This document shows positions 24,363 to 33,666 of a stretch of 64,000 nt of DNA, one piece after another (the first letter of the stretch is position 1; each line of letters begins with the position of its first letter). Both the position numbers and the translations under genes were made by a program. Source of the DNA: Novosphingobium decolorationis (GTDB lineage: Bacteria > Pseudomonadota > Alphaproteobacteria > Sphingomonadales > Sphingomonadaceae); contig NZ_CP054856.1 of NCBI RefSeq assembly GCF_018417475.1, forward strand, positions 3,069,001-3,133,000. The letters run 5' to 3'. The notes under the pieces were generated by a model. The model saw only the letters and a program-made list of their open reading frames with translations, had not been told where the DNA came from and did not search any database.

Positions 24363-25787
24363 TCAACCGGCTGCCGCGGTGGCCGTCCCCTCGCTGTCGA
24401 GGCCGACGTCCTGCGCGGCAAGCGGCGCTTCGGCGACGGTTTCGACAAGGTCGGGCTCGGTCAGGGTGTAGCCGCGCAGCAGGAAGATGCTGAGGAGCGG
24501 GGCAAGGGCGGGAATGATGGCAAAGCAGATGCGGATCGCAAAGACCGCGCTCGTGCTCTGGGCCTGCGCGGCGCCCGTGCTCGAGGCGGCGTAGCCCATG
24601 GCCGAAAGGGTCGCGCCCATGATCATCAGGCCGCCCGCGTTCGAGATCTTGTCGACGAAGCTCATGAAGCCCGAGAAGGCCCCCTCGCGCCGCTGGCCCG
24701 AACAGATGAAGTCGTAGCGCACGGCGTCGGTCAGCATCGAGGCGGCGAGCAGGACCACCCCGCTCATCGCCGCGCCGATCACGGTGGTGCGCAGGCCAAG
24801 CACGATCAGGCTCTCATGGGGACCGGCCAGCGCCCAGCTCAGCACCGCGAGGCCGTAGACGGCGAGCGCGGCGATATAGGCGTTCTTCTTGTCGAAGCGG
24901 CGCGAGATGCGCAGCCAGGCGGGCAGGGCGAGGATGTTGCCCGCCGTCAGGAAGACATAGAAAAGCCCCAACCAGGCATCGCTCCGCGCCAGCACATACC
25001 GGGTGAAATAGGCGTTCGAGACGCTGGCCGTCGCCACGCCCACCATGAAGACGATGTGGACGAAGACCATGATGCGAAAGGGCTGATTGGCCCAGGCAAT
25101 GCGCAGCTGGTCGGTGAAGCGGCCAGGATGGTTGGCTTCGGCATTGGTGGCCCGTGCGCGCAGGAGGAGCGGGATCGAGCCGAGCGCGAGCGCGCCGATG
25201 AGACCGGCCAGCACCCAGCCCATCGCGGCGTGCCCGGCGCGGCCCGCACCCCAGCTTTCAAGCAGCCAGGAGGGCACCGAGGAGCCCAGGATCTGGCCCG
25301 CAAAGCTGCCGTAGGTCTTCCAGGCAAGGATGCTGGAGCGGGCGTGGTAATCATCGCTCACCTCCACGATCATCGCCGTGCTGGGCACGGTGTAGAGCGA
25401 GAAGGCGGTGCCGTGGAGCGCCAGCATGACGCCGATCCAGAGCAGCAACAGGGGCTGGCTGTCCCAGGCTGGGGCGGCGAAGATGCCGACGATGGAGAGC
25501 GGCATCAGCAGCCCTGCAGCAAACAGGAAGGGCACGCGCCGTCCCCAGCGGGTGCGCGCGCGGTCGCTGGCGTACCCGGCAAGCGGATCGACGAAGCCGT
25601 CGTAGATCTTCACCAGCGCGAAGAGCGTGGCCGCGATCCCCGCCGAAATCGCCAGGTTGTCGGTCAGGAAGCGCAGCACCAGCACCGCGATGACCTGATT
25701 GGCCGCCATCATCGCGGCCCCGCCGATGGCAAAGCCCAATACGACCGAGCGCTGCGTTCCGGCCAGCTGGCCTCCTGCCTGTTTCAT
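24363..25787 (-). CDS. MFS transporter of the GPH (glycoside-pentoside-hexuronide:cation) family
   Basis: 474-aa inner-membrane symporter with about 12 hydrophobic segments. The loop 2-3 motif is DPLAGYASDRARTRWGRRVP, typical of MelB-like carriers. Sphingomonads have many copies with unknown substrates. The ATG at 25787 follows AAGGGGGAACGCG. It is divergent from a LysR-type regulator gene across an AT-rich stretch, so it is probably controlled by that regulator. Substrate unassigned. Confidence 0.88.
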   Translation of the reverse strand: MKQAGGQLAGTQRSVVLGFAIGGAAMMAANQVIAVLVLRFLTDNLAISAGIAATLFALVKIYDGFVDPLAGYASDRARTRWGRRVPFLFAAGLLMPLSIVGIFAAPAWDSQPLLLLWIGVMLALHGTAFSLYTVPSTAMIVEVSDDYHARSSILAWKTYGSFAGQILGSSVPSWLLESWGAGRAGHAAMGWVLAGLIGALALGSIPLLLRARATNAEANHPGRFTDQLRIAWANQPFRIMVFVHIVFMVGVATASVSNAYFTRYVLARSDAWLGLFYVFLTAGNILALPAWLRISRRFDKKNAYIAALAVYGLAVLSWALAGPHESLIVLGLRTTVIGAAMSGVVLLAASMLTDAVRYDFICSGQRREGAFSGFMSFVDKISNAGGLMIMGATLSAMGYAASSTGAAQAQSTSAVFAIRICFAIIPALAPLLSIFLLRGYTLTEPDLVETVAEAPLAAQDVGLDSEGTATAAAG

Positions 25788-26048
25788 CGCGTTCCCCCTT
25801 GCTGTGCGGGCGCGCGCGACAGGCCCCTGCAGGGGCGCTGCGGCCCTGCGCGCTCTCGGGGAAAAGGAAGCCACAGGAGGCCGGGGAATGCCACTGCGCC
25901 CGGATGCGCAGCAGGCTCTCCCAGGTGCGCTGCGGATTTGATAATTAAGTTTTAAAAACAATGATTTGAATGGGTGGTTCAACTTCGCAAGGCACGAAAT
26001 CGACGACAGTTACTAGCAGATATGCCGGCTCGGCATGAAGGGGGAAGA
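25788..26048. promoter_or_regulatory. Divergent MFS/LysR promoter region with an AT-rich island
   Basis: In otherwise GC-rich DNA, 25937-25972 is strongly AT-rich (TAATTAAGTTTTAAAAACAA). This is where promoters and the T-N11-A site of a LysR regulator would be expected. I could not fix individual boxes with confidence. Confidence 0.4.
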
Positions 26049-26975
26049 ATGGACACGCGCAAGTTCGATTACTTCATTTCCGTCGCGGAAACGGGCAGCT
26101 TTTCGCAAGCCGCTGTCAGTCTGCGCCTGTCACAACCCCTCCTCAGCCGCCAGGTGCGCAACCTTGAAGAGGAACTGGGCCTGCCGCTGTTCTACCGCAA
26201 CGGGCGCGGCGCGACCCTGACCGAGGCGGGGCGCTGCCTGCTCAAGAACGCACGCAACGTGCGCGAGGCGATCGATGCGACCTACAGCGAGCTCAGCCAG
26301 CTGCGCAATCTTCTGGCCGGGACCGCCGCGATCGGCATGCCCACCAGCGTGGGCCGGGCGCTCAGCGTTCCGCTCGCCCAGCATTTCAATTCCGAGCTGC
26401 CCCACGTGAAGCTGCACCTCGTCGAGGGGCTGTCCAGCGACATTGCCGAGCGCGTCCAGCAGGGGCGGCTGGACGTCGCGATCCTCTATTCGCCGATCCG
26501 CAGCCAGAACATGCTGTGCGATCCGGTGGTGGAAGAGCAGCTGGTGCTGGTCAGCAAGCGGGGCAGCGGCCCGGCGGGGCCTGTCTCCTTCGAGGATCTG
26601 ACCCAGCTTCCCCTCATCATGACAGGGCCCCATCAGCAGCTGCGCCGCGATCTGGAGAAGGCCGCTCGGGCGCGCGAAGCCGAGCTCCAGATCGCGGTCG
26701 AGATCGACGCGCTGGGATCGATTCTCGAACTGGTCGAGGAGGGGCTGGGCCATGCGATCCTGCCGCCGGCTGCACTTCTGCGTGACGAGGGTATGGAGCG
26801 CTTCGATGTCGTGCGCATCGACAGCGATCTTGTCCGCCGCACGCTTTACGTGGCGACGGGGCCGCAGCGTTCCGACGCGGTGCCCAGTCACAAGCTGGCG
26901 AGCCTGGTGAAGGAGAAGCTGCTGGGCCTCACCGGCCGCAACACCTGGCAGATCGTCGAGAGCCGCAGCGTGTAA
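26049..26975 (+). CDS. LysR-type transcriptional regulator
   Basis: 308 aa. The N-terminal winged helix-turn-helix reads TGSFSQAAVSLRLSQPLLSRQVRNLE, and a two-lobed effector domain follows with ligand unknown. ATG 26049 has GGGGGAAG upstream; an earlier in-frame ATG lacks this. It is divergent from the MFS symporter and probably controls that gene and itself. It ends 10 bases from the convergent molybdenum hydroxylase gene. Confidence 0.93.
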   Translation: MDTRKFDYFISVAETGSFSQAAVSLRLSQPLLSRQVRNLEEELGLPLFYRNGRGATLTEAGRCLLKNARNVREAIDATYSELSQLRNLLAGTAAIGMPTSVGRALSVPLAQHFNSELPHVKLHLVEGLSSDIAERVQQGRLDVAILYSPIRSQNMLCDPVVEEQLVLVSKRGSGPAGPVSFEDLTQLPLIMTGPHQQLRRDLEKAARAREAELQIAVEIDALGSILELVEEGLGHAILPPAALLRDEGMERFDVVRIDSDLVRRTLYVATGPQRSDAVPSHKLASLVKEKLLGLTGRNTWQIVESRSV

Positions 26976-26985
26976 CGCGGCGCTT

Positions 26986-29163
26986 TCAGGCAGAGGCAAA
27001 GACCGGGAAGTGGGTGACTGGCGCCGTGCCCATGCGTTCCAGGGCATTGATGACGGCGGGCGCCCCGGGCACCGAGCCGGGCTCGCCGATACCGGACGGC
27101 CGATCGGCGCTCTCGACCATGTGGACTTCGATGCGGCGGGGCATCTCGTTCATGCGCAAGAGGCGGTAGCCATCGAAATTGCCCTGCCGCGCGGCGCCGT
27201 GATCAAGGTTGATCTCGCCGTAGAGCGCGCTCGAAAGGCCAAATCCGGTGCCGCCTTCGACTTGCGCGCGCACGGTGTCGAGATTGACGGCAAGGCCGCA
27301 GTCGACCGCGCTGACGATCCGCTCGATGCGAAAGTCCTCCGGGCTGCCGCTGAGCTCCGCGACCTGCGCGACGCAGCTGCCTTCCGAGCGGTGGACCGCC
27401 ACGCCGCGGGTGATCCCATGCGGCGGCGGGGTATCCCAGCCTGCGGCCTTGGCCGCCACGCGCAGCACCTGCGCCTGGCGCGGTTCAGCACCCAGCAGGG
27501 CGAGGCGGAAGGCCACGGGGTCGGCCCCGGCGGCGCGCGCCAGCCGGTCGACGAAGATCTCCTTGGCAACGCCGGTGTGGTTGTTCGAGATCGAGCGGTA
27601 GGTGACGACAGGAACCTTCGCGCCTGCATGGAAGAAGCGCAGGCGCGAGTGGGGATGGTCGTAGAGGTCGTGAAAGTTGCCTTCCAGCACGGTGATGTCG
27701 CGGTAGGGGGCTTTGGGGTAGGGGCTGTTGCCGGTGACCGACTGGCCCGCAAGGCGCATGTCGAGCGCGAGCAGGCGTCCTTGCGCATCAAGGCCCCCTT
27801 CCATCGCGTAGACCATCAGCGGGCGGTAATGTCCCCCGCGCATGTCGTCCTCGCGCGTCCAGGTGAGCTTGATCGGGTAGGATGCACGCGCGGCCTTCAG
27901 GAGCTGGGCGAATTCGACTACCCAGTCGCCCGTGAACCCGGCGCGGCGCCCGAAGCTGCCGCCGGCGGGGACGGTCTCCAGTTCGACCGCCTCGGCCTCG
28001 ATCCCCAGGATCGCGGCGACCTGCGCGCGGTTGTCGGTCTGGGTTTGGAAGCCGCCGCGCAGTTTGCAGCGGGTTCCGTCGAAGCGGCCCAGCAGCGCCA
28101 GCGGTTCCATCGCGGCATGGGCGAGGTAGGGGAAGGTGAACTCGGCCTCCACGCGCGTGGCTGCGCGCGCCAGCATGGCGGCGGGATCGCCGCGCACGTC
28201 GTCCCAGCTGGGCGCCTGCCGGTCCATGGCGGCGCGATGGTCGCGCGCGATCTGAGCATCGCTGCGCGTCTCGCCCCCGTCGTCGGACCAGGTCAGGGTG
28301 AGCGCGTCGCGCGCACGCAGGGCATGCCAGGTCGTGCGCGCGATGACCGCGATGCCCGACGGGATTTCGACTACCGCTTCGACGCCGGACATGGCGCGGG
28401 CGGCGCGGGTGTCGGCATGGAGCAGGCGAGCCCCGAAGCGGGGGCTGCGCGCGACGACCGCGTGGCGCATGTCCTCCCAGGCCCCGTCGATCCCGTATTT
28501 CGTCTGGCCCGTGACCTTGCCCGGCATGTCGGTGCGGGGCGTGTCCTGGCCGAGCAGGCGCCAGGCCGAACGCGGCTTGAGCGCCACGTTTTCGGGGACG
28601 TCTTCGTCCGCCGCGTCCCTTGCGAAGTCCCCCAGCGAGGCGCGGCGCGCGCCGTGGGTCAGTACGCCATCGCGCAGGGAAATGGCCTCGACAGGGACGT
28701 CCCAGCTGCGCGCGGCGGCGGCAAGGACCATGGCGCGGGCAACCGCACCTGCGCGCCGCAGCTCATCCCAGCTGTTGGCGAGCGAGGTCGAGCCCCCGGT
28801 CGCCTGACGCTGGAACATGTGGTTGGCGTAGGCCGTGTCACTCACTGGCGCGCCGAGGACACGGACTTTCGTCCAGTCGGCGTCGAGTTCTTCGGCCACC
28901 AGCGAGGCGAGCCCGCTCCAGGTGCCCTGGCCCATGTCGAGATGCTTGGAAAAGACCGTGACCGCGCCATCTGGCGCGATTTCGAGGAAGCGGCGCACCA
29001 GTTCGTCGCCCGGCACCTGGTCGGCGCGGAACAGGCTGTCGCCGAAGGGATGGCCCTGGCGGTGGATTTCGCGGGCGCGTAGCGATTTTGGGACCAGTCC
29101 CAGAAGCAGGCCACTGCCCGCCATGACCACGAAAGCGCGCCGGGAGGTGGCCACGCCGGTCAT
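26986..29163 (-). CDS. Molybdenum hydroxylase large subunit, isoquinoline 1-oxidoreductase beta-like
   Basis: 725-aa xanthine-oxidase-family subunit that binds molybdopterin cytosine dinucleotide. A twin-arginine signal (TSRRAFVVMAGSGLLLG) at the N-terminus predicts export to the periplasm as a folded complex. The active-site region includes GGSFGRRAG and the C-terminal GIGEPGSVPGAPAVINA with the expected Glu. It would hydroxylate an N-heterocycle or oxidise an aldehyde using water. It overlaps the iron-sulfur subunit gene by 4 bases. No cytochrome subunit gene is adjacent. Confidence 0.9.
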   Translation of the reverse strand: MTGVATSRRAFVVMAGSGLLLGLVPKSLRAREIHRQGHPFGDSLFRADQVPGDELVRRFLEIAPDGAVTVFSKHLDMGQGTWSGLASLVAEELDADWTKVRVLGAPVSDTAYANHMFQRQATGGSTSLANSWDELRRAGAVARAMVLAAAARSWDVPVEAISLRDGVLTHGARRASLGDFARDAADEDVPENVALKPRSAWRLLGQDTPRTDMPGKVTGQTKYGIDGAWEDMRHAVVARSPRFGARLLHADTRAARAMSGVEAVVEIPSGIAVIARTTWHALRARDALTLTWSDDGGETRSDAQIARDHRAAMDRQAPSWDDVRGDPAAMLARAATRVEAEFTFPYLAHAAMEPLALLGRFDGTRCKLRGGFQTQTDNRAQVAAILGIEAEAVELETVPAGGSFGRRAGFTGDWVVEFAQLLKAARASYPIKLTWTREDDMRGGHYRPLMVYAMEGGLDAQGRLLALDMRLAGQSVTGNSPYPKAPYRDITVLEGNFHDLYDHPHSRLRFFHAGAKVPVVTYRSISNNHTGVAKEIFVDRLARAAGADPVAFRLALLGAEPRQAQVLRVAAKAAGWDTPPPHGITRGVAVHRSEGSCVAQVAELSGSPEDFRIERIVSAVDCGLAVNLDTVRAQVEGGTGFGLSSALYGEINLDHGAARQGNFDGYRLLRMNEMPRRIEVHMVESADRPSGIGEPGSVPGAPAVINALERMGTAPVTHFPVFASA

Positions 29164-29606
29164 ATGGCCGCGTCCAGCACGGCGGCACGGATGCGCAGGT
29201 ATGTGGCGCAGCGGCACAGATTGCCGCTCATTACCGCCTCGACTGTCTCGGCATCGCCGTAGCCGGCCTCCAGCAGCGCGATGGCGGTCATGATCTGGCC
29301 GGGCTGGCAGTACCCGCACTGGGCGACCTGGTGGCGCAGCCAGGCGTCCTGCACCTTGCTTGCAGTTGCGCCGGTGACGCCCTCGATGGTGACGATGGAG
29401 CGGCCCGCCGCTTCCTCCAGCGTCACGCTGCACGCGCGCGCGGCTTCGCCGTCCAGATGGACCGTGCAGGCGCCGCAGTGCCCCGCGCCGCAGCCGAACT
29501 TGGTGCCGGTAAGTCCGGCCAGATCGCGCAGCGCCCAGAGCAGAGGCATGTCGCCCTCGGCCTCGAGTGTGGTGGGCGTTCCGTTGATGGTGAGTGTGAT
29601 GGCCAT
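29160..29606 (-). CDS. Molybdenum hydroxylase [2Fe-2S] subunit, isoquinoline 1-oxidoreductase alpha-like
   Basis: 148-aa electron-transfer subunit with two [2Fe-2S] clusters: plant-type ligands C39, C44, C47 and C59, and the helical domain ligands C97, C100, C131 and C133 (CGYCQPG, CRCATY). It has no signal of its own and would be exported together with the Tat-bearing large subunit. ATG 29606 gives the normal N-terminus. It is the first gene of a two-gene operon, divergent from the flavin monooxygenase gene 138 bases away. Confidence 0.93.
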   Translation of the reverse strand: MAITLTINGTPTTLEAEGDMPLLWALRDLAGLTGTKFGCGAGHCGACTVHLDGEAARACSVTLEEAAGRSIVTIEGVTGATASKVQDAWLRHQVAQCGYCQPGQIMTAIALLEAGYGDAETVEAVMSGNLCRCATYLRIRAAVLDAAI

Positions 29607-29744
29607 GCTGGGAGCAGCATGCGGGGGGCAGGGCTGGCCGGTCAAACCGGGAATGGCGCCAGAAAAGGCATAACTGGAATGATTTGCCTTGCCGGGAGCA
29701 GGCTTACACCTTGGCGGCGTAACCAGGTCTTTCAGGGGGACAAC

Positions 29745-30950
29745 ATGGCAGCGAACGGGTCCGGGAGTGCAGGCGCGCAGGATGCCGACATCCTCATCAT
29801 CGGGGGCGGCATTGCGGGGCTGACGGCGGCGCTCGGCCTTATCCGGCAGGGCCGCAAGGTGCGCCTCTTCGAGCAGGCCGAGGCGTTCGGCGATGTCGGC
29901 GCGGGGATCACGCTCAGCCAGCCCGCCAGCCGGGGCCTGTTCTCGCTCGGCCTGCGCGAGGCCATCGAGGCGGCCGCCGACATTCCAGTGCGCGCAGGCG
30001 GTGCGGATTGGCGCACCGGCGAACGGCTGGGCGGCCCTGACCAGATGGCAATTGCGCGTGAGCGCGGCGACATCCCCTATTTCTACCAGCTCCACCGCGC
30101 CGACATGCACGCGATCCTGGCGGACGCGGTTGCGGCGGCCGATCCCGAGGCGATCACGCTCGGCGCGCAGATGACCCGTCTGGAGCAGGACGCGAACGGA
30201 GTTACCGCGCACTTTGCCGATGGTTCGTGCGTGCGCGCTCCGATCCTGGCGGGGGCGGACGGCATCAATTCGCGGGTGCGCGCCGAGCTTTTCGGTGAGG
30301 AGAACCCGCGCTTTACCGGGCAGGTGGCCTACCGTTTCCTCATTCCGTTCGAGGACGTCCACCACCACATGCACCTGGGCCCTTCGGTCAATTACCTCGG
30401 GCCCAACCGGCAGGTGCTGGTCTACCGCATCCGGCACGGTTCGGTGGTCAACGGGGTGGCCTTTGTAAAGACCGACAGCTGGACCGGCGAGGGCTGGTCG
30501 ACCCCGGCCGATGTCGAGGAACTGCTGGAGAAGTTCGAGGGCTGGAACGCGGACGTGCGCGGCCTCATCGCCAGCGCCCCGCGCGAGGGCACGCGCAAGT
30601 GGGCCCTGTTCGACCGCGATCCGCTGCCGCAATGGACGGTGGGCCGGGTGACCCTGATGGGCGATGCGGCGCACCCGATGCTGCCCTTCCTGGGGTTGGG
30701 CGCGGCGATGGGGATCGAGGATGCCGTGGTTTTCGCGCGCAGCCTGGGCGAAACGGCGGATCCGGTCGCCGCGCTCCAGCGCTACGAGGCGACGCGGCGT
30801 GAACGCGCGAACTGGGTGCTGCTCGCCTCGCGCAAGCAGGGCGAGATCAACCAGTCGGGCGACACCTCGCGGCGGGCCGCGCCCGACCCCCGCCACGAAA
30901 CACTGATGACCTACGATCCGGCCACGACCGAGATTGCCGCCTTCGCCTGA
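29745..30950 (+). CDS. FAD-dependent aromatic monooxygenase (salicylate hydroxylase-like)
   Basis: 401-aa group A flavoprotein monooxygenase. The FAD fingerprint IIGGGIAGLTAALGL is at the N-terminus, and the GD motif with substrate-domain signature GDAAHPMLPFLGLGAAMGIEDA is near residue 305. Enzymes of this group hydroxylate phenolic acids at the ortho or para position using NAD(P)H and O2. The start has CAGGGGGAC upstream. Divergent from the molybdenum hydroxylase operon, so they may act in one N-heterocycle or aromatic acid route. Confidence 0.88.
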   Translation: MAANGSGSAGAQDADILIIGGGIAGLTAALGLIRQGRKVRLFEQAEAFGDVGAGITLSQPASRGLFSLGLREAIEAAADIPVRAGGADWRTGERLGGPDQMAIARERGDIPYFYQLHRADMHAILADAVAAADPEAITLGAQMTRLEQDANGVTAHFADGSCVRAPILAGADGINSRVRAELFGEENPRFTGQVAYRFLIPFEDVHHHMHLGPSVNYLGPNRQVLVYRIRHGSVVNGVAFVKTDSWTGEGWSTPADVEELLEKFEGWNADVRGLIASAPREGTRKWALFDRDPLPQWTVGRVTLMGDAAHPMLPFLGLGAAMGIEDAVVFARSLGETADPVAALQRYEATRRERANWVLLASRKQGEINQSGDTSRRAAPDPRHETLMTYDPATTEIAAFA

Positions 30951-30974
30951 GACACGCGCGGCGGGAGGCGCAAC

Positions 30975-31781
30975 CTAGAGGCTCTGCACGAAGTCGGCGA
31001 CGGTCTGGGCCCAGGCTTCGGGCTGCTGGTCGACGATATCGACCCCGCCGCCGTCGAGCGCCACCCAGGCGAAATCGGGACGCAGTTCACGGGCCTTCAA
31101 GGCATGGTCGTGGATGATGTCGCCGGTGTTGGTGAGGATCAGCGCCGGGCAGGCGATGGCCGCCAACGTCTCTTCCTGACGGTACTGGAAGGCGGCGTGG
31201 TGGCCATGCCAGTAGGCGCCCTGACCCTGAAAGGCCATGACCACGTATTCGCTCACCCGCTCGGGTTCCACCGTGCCAGCAGCCAGACGCGTGCGCGCGG
31301 CGTGTACGGCGGCGAACTGGCCGCCGTCGGCCTGGGCGGTGATCGTGCGCTCGCGCGGATAGCCGTTGGCGAGGAACTCGGCGCGCTCCTCTTCGGTCAG
31401 CGGCATGGGTCCGTTGAGGACAAGCGCGCGCACCCGGTCCGGGAACTGAAGTGCGACTTCGGTGGCGACAAGAGCGCCGGTGTGGTGCCCCAGGATCGTG
31501 GCGGAGCCGTGGCCGAGCGCATCAAGGACAGGGGGCACGCAGGCCGCCCAGTCTTCCACGCGCGGAGTGCCCTCGACGGGATCGGACATGCCAAAGCCGG
31601 GCATGTCGATGGCTACGGCGTGAAAGCCGCGTCGCGCCAGTGGCTCCAGCACCCGGTCGTACTGGGCCGAGGTCATCGGCGCCTGGTGGAGGAGCACGAT
31701 GGGCAGGCCCTGACCTTCGTGGCGGTAGTGGATCTGGCCGTAGGGCCCGTCTGCATAGCCGCGCGCTGCCCAGCGCGTCAT
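30975..31781 (-). CDS. Alpha/beta-hydrolase-fold protein lacking the canonical Ser and His
   Basis: 268 aa with a clear alpha/beta-hydrolase fold: oxyanion strand IVLLHQAP at 28-35, DMPGFGMSD at 59-67, and the nucleophile elbow. The elbow reads G98-H-H-T-G102, so His100 replaces the catalytic Ser. D221 is a possible acid, but the usual catalytic His in the last loop is V247 (GGGVDIVDQQPE). It is therefore probably not a normal esterase; it could be a lyase, a cofactor-free oxygenase-like enzyme or a binding protein. It overlaps the flavoprotein gene upstream by 4 bases and is co-translated. Confidence 0.82.
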   Translation of the reverse strand: MTRWAARGYADGPYGQIHYRHEGQGLPIVLLHQAPMTSAQYDRVLEPLARRGFHAVAIDMPGFGMSDPVEGTPRVEDWAACVPPVLDALGHGSATILGHHTGALVATEVALQFPDRVRALVLNGPMPLTEEERAEFLANGYPRERTITAQADGGQFAAVHAARTRLAAGTVEPERVSEYVVMAFQGQGAYWHGHHAAFQYRQEETLAAIACPALILTNTGDIIHDHALKARELRPDFAWVALDGGGVDIVDQQPEAWAQTVADFVQSL

Positions 31782-33175
31782 GCCAGGACCTCACGGCCGA
31801 GCTTTCGCCCGAACGTGATCGCGGAGGAAACGATCGAGCCGCTGAGGAAACCATGGCCGAGGAACCCGATGCCGATCACCTCGCCCGCGGCGTAGAGCCC
31901 CTCGATGGGATCGCCGGTGGTCGAGACGACCTGCAGGTCCTTGTTGACCTGGACGCCGGGGTAGCAGCTGATCGAACAGCCGTAGTGGCGCACTGCGTAG
32001 AAGGGCCCGCGCGCGATGGGGGCGGGCAGGTGCTGACGGCGCCACATGTCGCTGCCGACGGCCTGGCCTGCGTTGTAGAGCGTGACCGTCTGCGTCAGCG
32101 TCTTTTCCGGGAGGCCGCAGAGCCGGGCGAGTTCACCGATGTTCTCAGCGACGACAAAGTCCTCGTTGTCGCCGCGCAGGAGCTCGTCGAGCTGTTCGTC
32201 GCTCCAGCGGAAGACGGGCGGGGCGTCCTCGCGGATGCGCTCGTCCCAGATCATCCAGAAGGCCCAGCCCGGCTGGGCCATGACCGCGCGTTCGCGCGCG
32301 TCGATGCTGGGCTCGTCCTCGGGCATGAAGCGCTCGCCGTGCGCGTTGACGTAGATCTCCCAGGGCGGGCGGCGCGAGGGCAGGATGTCGCTGTGGATCC
32401 AGGCCGAGGCCGGGCTGTCGAGACGCCGCGTGCCGCCAAAGGCGGGCAGGCAGTAGTCGGTGAACCACAGGCGTCCCCCGGCCGTGCGCACCGGGTCGAT
32501 GGCATCGCCGCGCACGGTCTCGACGTGGTAGCGCAAGGGGACGAGGCCGTGGAGTTCCTGCCAATGCCGTGCGCTGCCACTGAAGCCGCCGGTGGTGAGG
32601 ACGACGGCCTTTGCGGCGATTTCGCGCACCTCCTCGCCGCTCTTGGCCACGATCCCGCAGACCTGCCCATGGTCGAGCAGGAGCTCGCAAAAGCGCGTGC
32701 CGGTCATCACGGTGAGGTTGCCCTGCGCCACGGCCGTGTCGATCTGCGCCTGGTAGGCTTCGATCAGGGAAAAGCCCTGGTTCGTGCTGCGGTAGGTGCG
32801 CGGGCGGTCGTAGAGGTCGTGTTCAGGGGCGAGCACGGCTTCGCCCGGATCGCAGGTCCAGCCGATCGAGAGCAGCCATTCGAGCATGTCGCCGGCCTCG
32901 TCGACCCACAGGCGCAGAAGTTCGGGGTCGCCGGTGCCGTGGTTGATGCGCAGGCAATCGGCGAAGTGCGCATCGGGGCTGTCTTCCACGCCTGCGGCCT
33001 TCTGGAGCGAGGTGCCCGCCGCGCTGATCGAGGCGCTGGAGAGGTGAAGTGTGCCGCCGATCTCCTCGGCGGCTTCGACCAGCGCGACGCGCAGGCCCCG
33101 CGCGGCTGCACCAAGGGCGGCGGGCACGCCGGCGGTTCCGGCTCCCACCACGAGGACGTCGAATTCGTATGGCAT
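31778..33175 (-). CDS. FAD-dependent oxidoreductase, fumarate reductase/KstD flavoprotein family (a)
   Basis: 465 aa. FAD motif VVGAGTAGVPAALGA, then VEAAEEIGGTLHLSS, and a C-terminal GLYAAGEVIG followed by GHGFLSGSIVSSAITFGR. Flavoproteins of this type desaturate or reduce C-C bonds next to a carbonyl. It is clearly paralogous to the 483-aa protein at 37418-38869. It has a 4-base overlap with the alpha/beta-hydrolase gene downstream. Its product may act on the compound handled by the nearby TonB receptor. Confidence 0.88.
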   Translation of the reverse strand: MPYEFDVLVVGAGTAGVPAALGAAARGLRVALVEAAEEIGGTLHLSSASISAAGTSLQKAAGVEDSPDAHFADCLRINHGTGDPELLRLWVDEAGDMLEWLLSIGWTCDPGEAVLAPEHDLYDRPRTYRSTNQGFSLIEAYQAQIDTAVAQGNLTVMTGTRFCELLLDHGQVCGIVAKSGEEVREIAAKAVVLTTGGFSGSARHWQELHGLVPLRYHVETVRGDAIDPVRTAGGRLWFTDYCLPAFGGTRRLDSPASAWIHSDILPSRRPPWEIYVNAHGERFMPEDEPSIDARERAVMAQPGWAFWMIWDERIREDAPPVFRWSDEQLDELLRGDNEDFVVAENIGELARLCGLPEKTLTQTVTLYNAGQAVGSDMWRRQHLPAPIARGPFYAVRHYGCSISCYPGVQVNKDLQVVSTTGDPIEGLYAAGEVIGIGFLGHGFLSGSIVSSAITFGRKLGREVLA

Positions 33176-33232
33176 CTTGGGGGGCTCTCCCGGGTGTTCG
33201 CCGTGCGGGCTGGTGCTGCGCGGATGAGGGAC

Positions 33233-33266
33233 AGGCCCGGCGCTTCCTGTCGGGAGGACCGGGCCT
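33233..33266. terminator. GC-rich hairpin between the 122-aa protein gene and the flavoprotein gene
   Basis: AGGCCCGG at 33233-33240 pairs with CCGGGCCT at 33259-33266 across an 18-base loop. It lies just after the stop of the 122-aa protein gene on the minus strand. There is no U-tract, so it may only attenuate. Confidence 0.35.
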
Positions 33267-33272
33267 CTGCGC

Positions 33273-33641
33273 TCACATGTTCCTGGAGAAGTCCATCTGC
33301 TTCACGTTGGCGCCGCCGCGCCGTTCCAGCGCGCCGAAGGTGCGCTTGATGAAGATGTCGCGCTCCTGCGCCCAGGCGGCAAGGTCCTCGTCGCTGGGCT
33401 GGTACTGCTCGATGTCGGCGCTCGAGACGCCGACTTTCTCGAGCACCTTCTCGGTCACCATCAGGCGGCGGCGCATGGTCCACATCTCGGCGCCCAGCGC
33501 GACGACGACGTGCATCAGGTTGTCCACGACCTGCTCGGGAAACAGCGAGATGTTGTCCGAATCCGCGAAGATGAAGTCGTCCTCGGCGGAAACGAAGCCG
33601 GTCTCGGCGCCTGTATCGCGGGATGCCTCGGTTACACTCAT
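33273..33641 (-). CDS. Conserved-looking 122-aa protein of unknown function
   Basis: I do not recognise this protein. It is soluble and acidic at the N-terminus (EDDFIFADSDNISLFPE), then mainly helical with Met/Arg-rich helix MWTMRRRLMVTEKVLEK, and ends with a basic helix. No signal peptide, cysteine motif or metal motif is seen. It lies 25 bases downstream of the TonB receptor and upstream of the flavoprotein and hydrolase, all on one strand, which suggests it is part of the same catabolic unit, perhaps as a small subunit or chaperone. Confidence 0.7.
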   Translation of the reverse strand: MSVTEASRDTGAETGFVSAEDDFIFADSDNISLFPEQVVDNLMHVVVALGAEMWTMRRRLMVTEKVLEKVGVSSADIEQYQPSDEDLAAWAQERDIFIKRTFGALERRGGANVKQMDFSRNM

Positions 33642-33666
33642 GGCAGTTCTCTCTTCTTGAAGGGGA

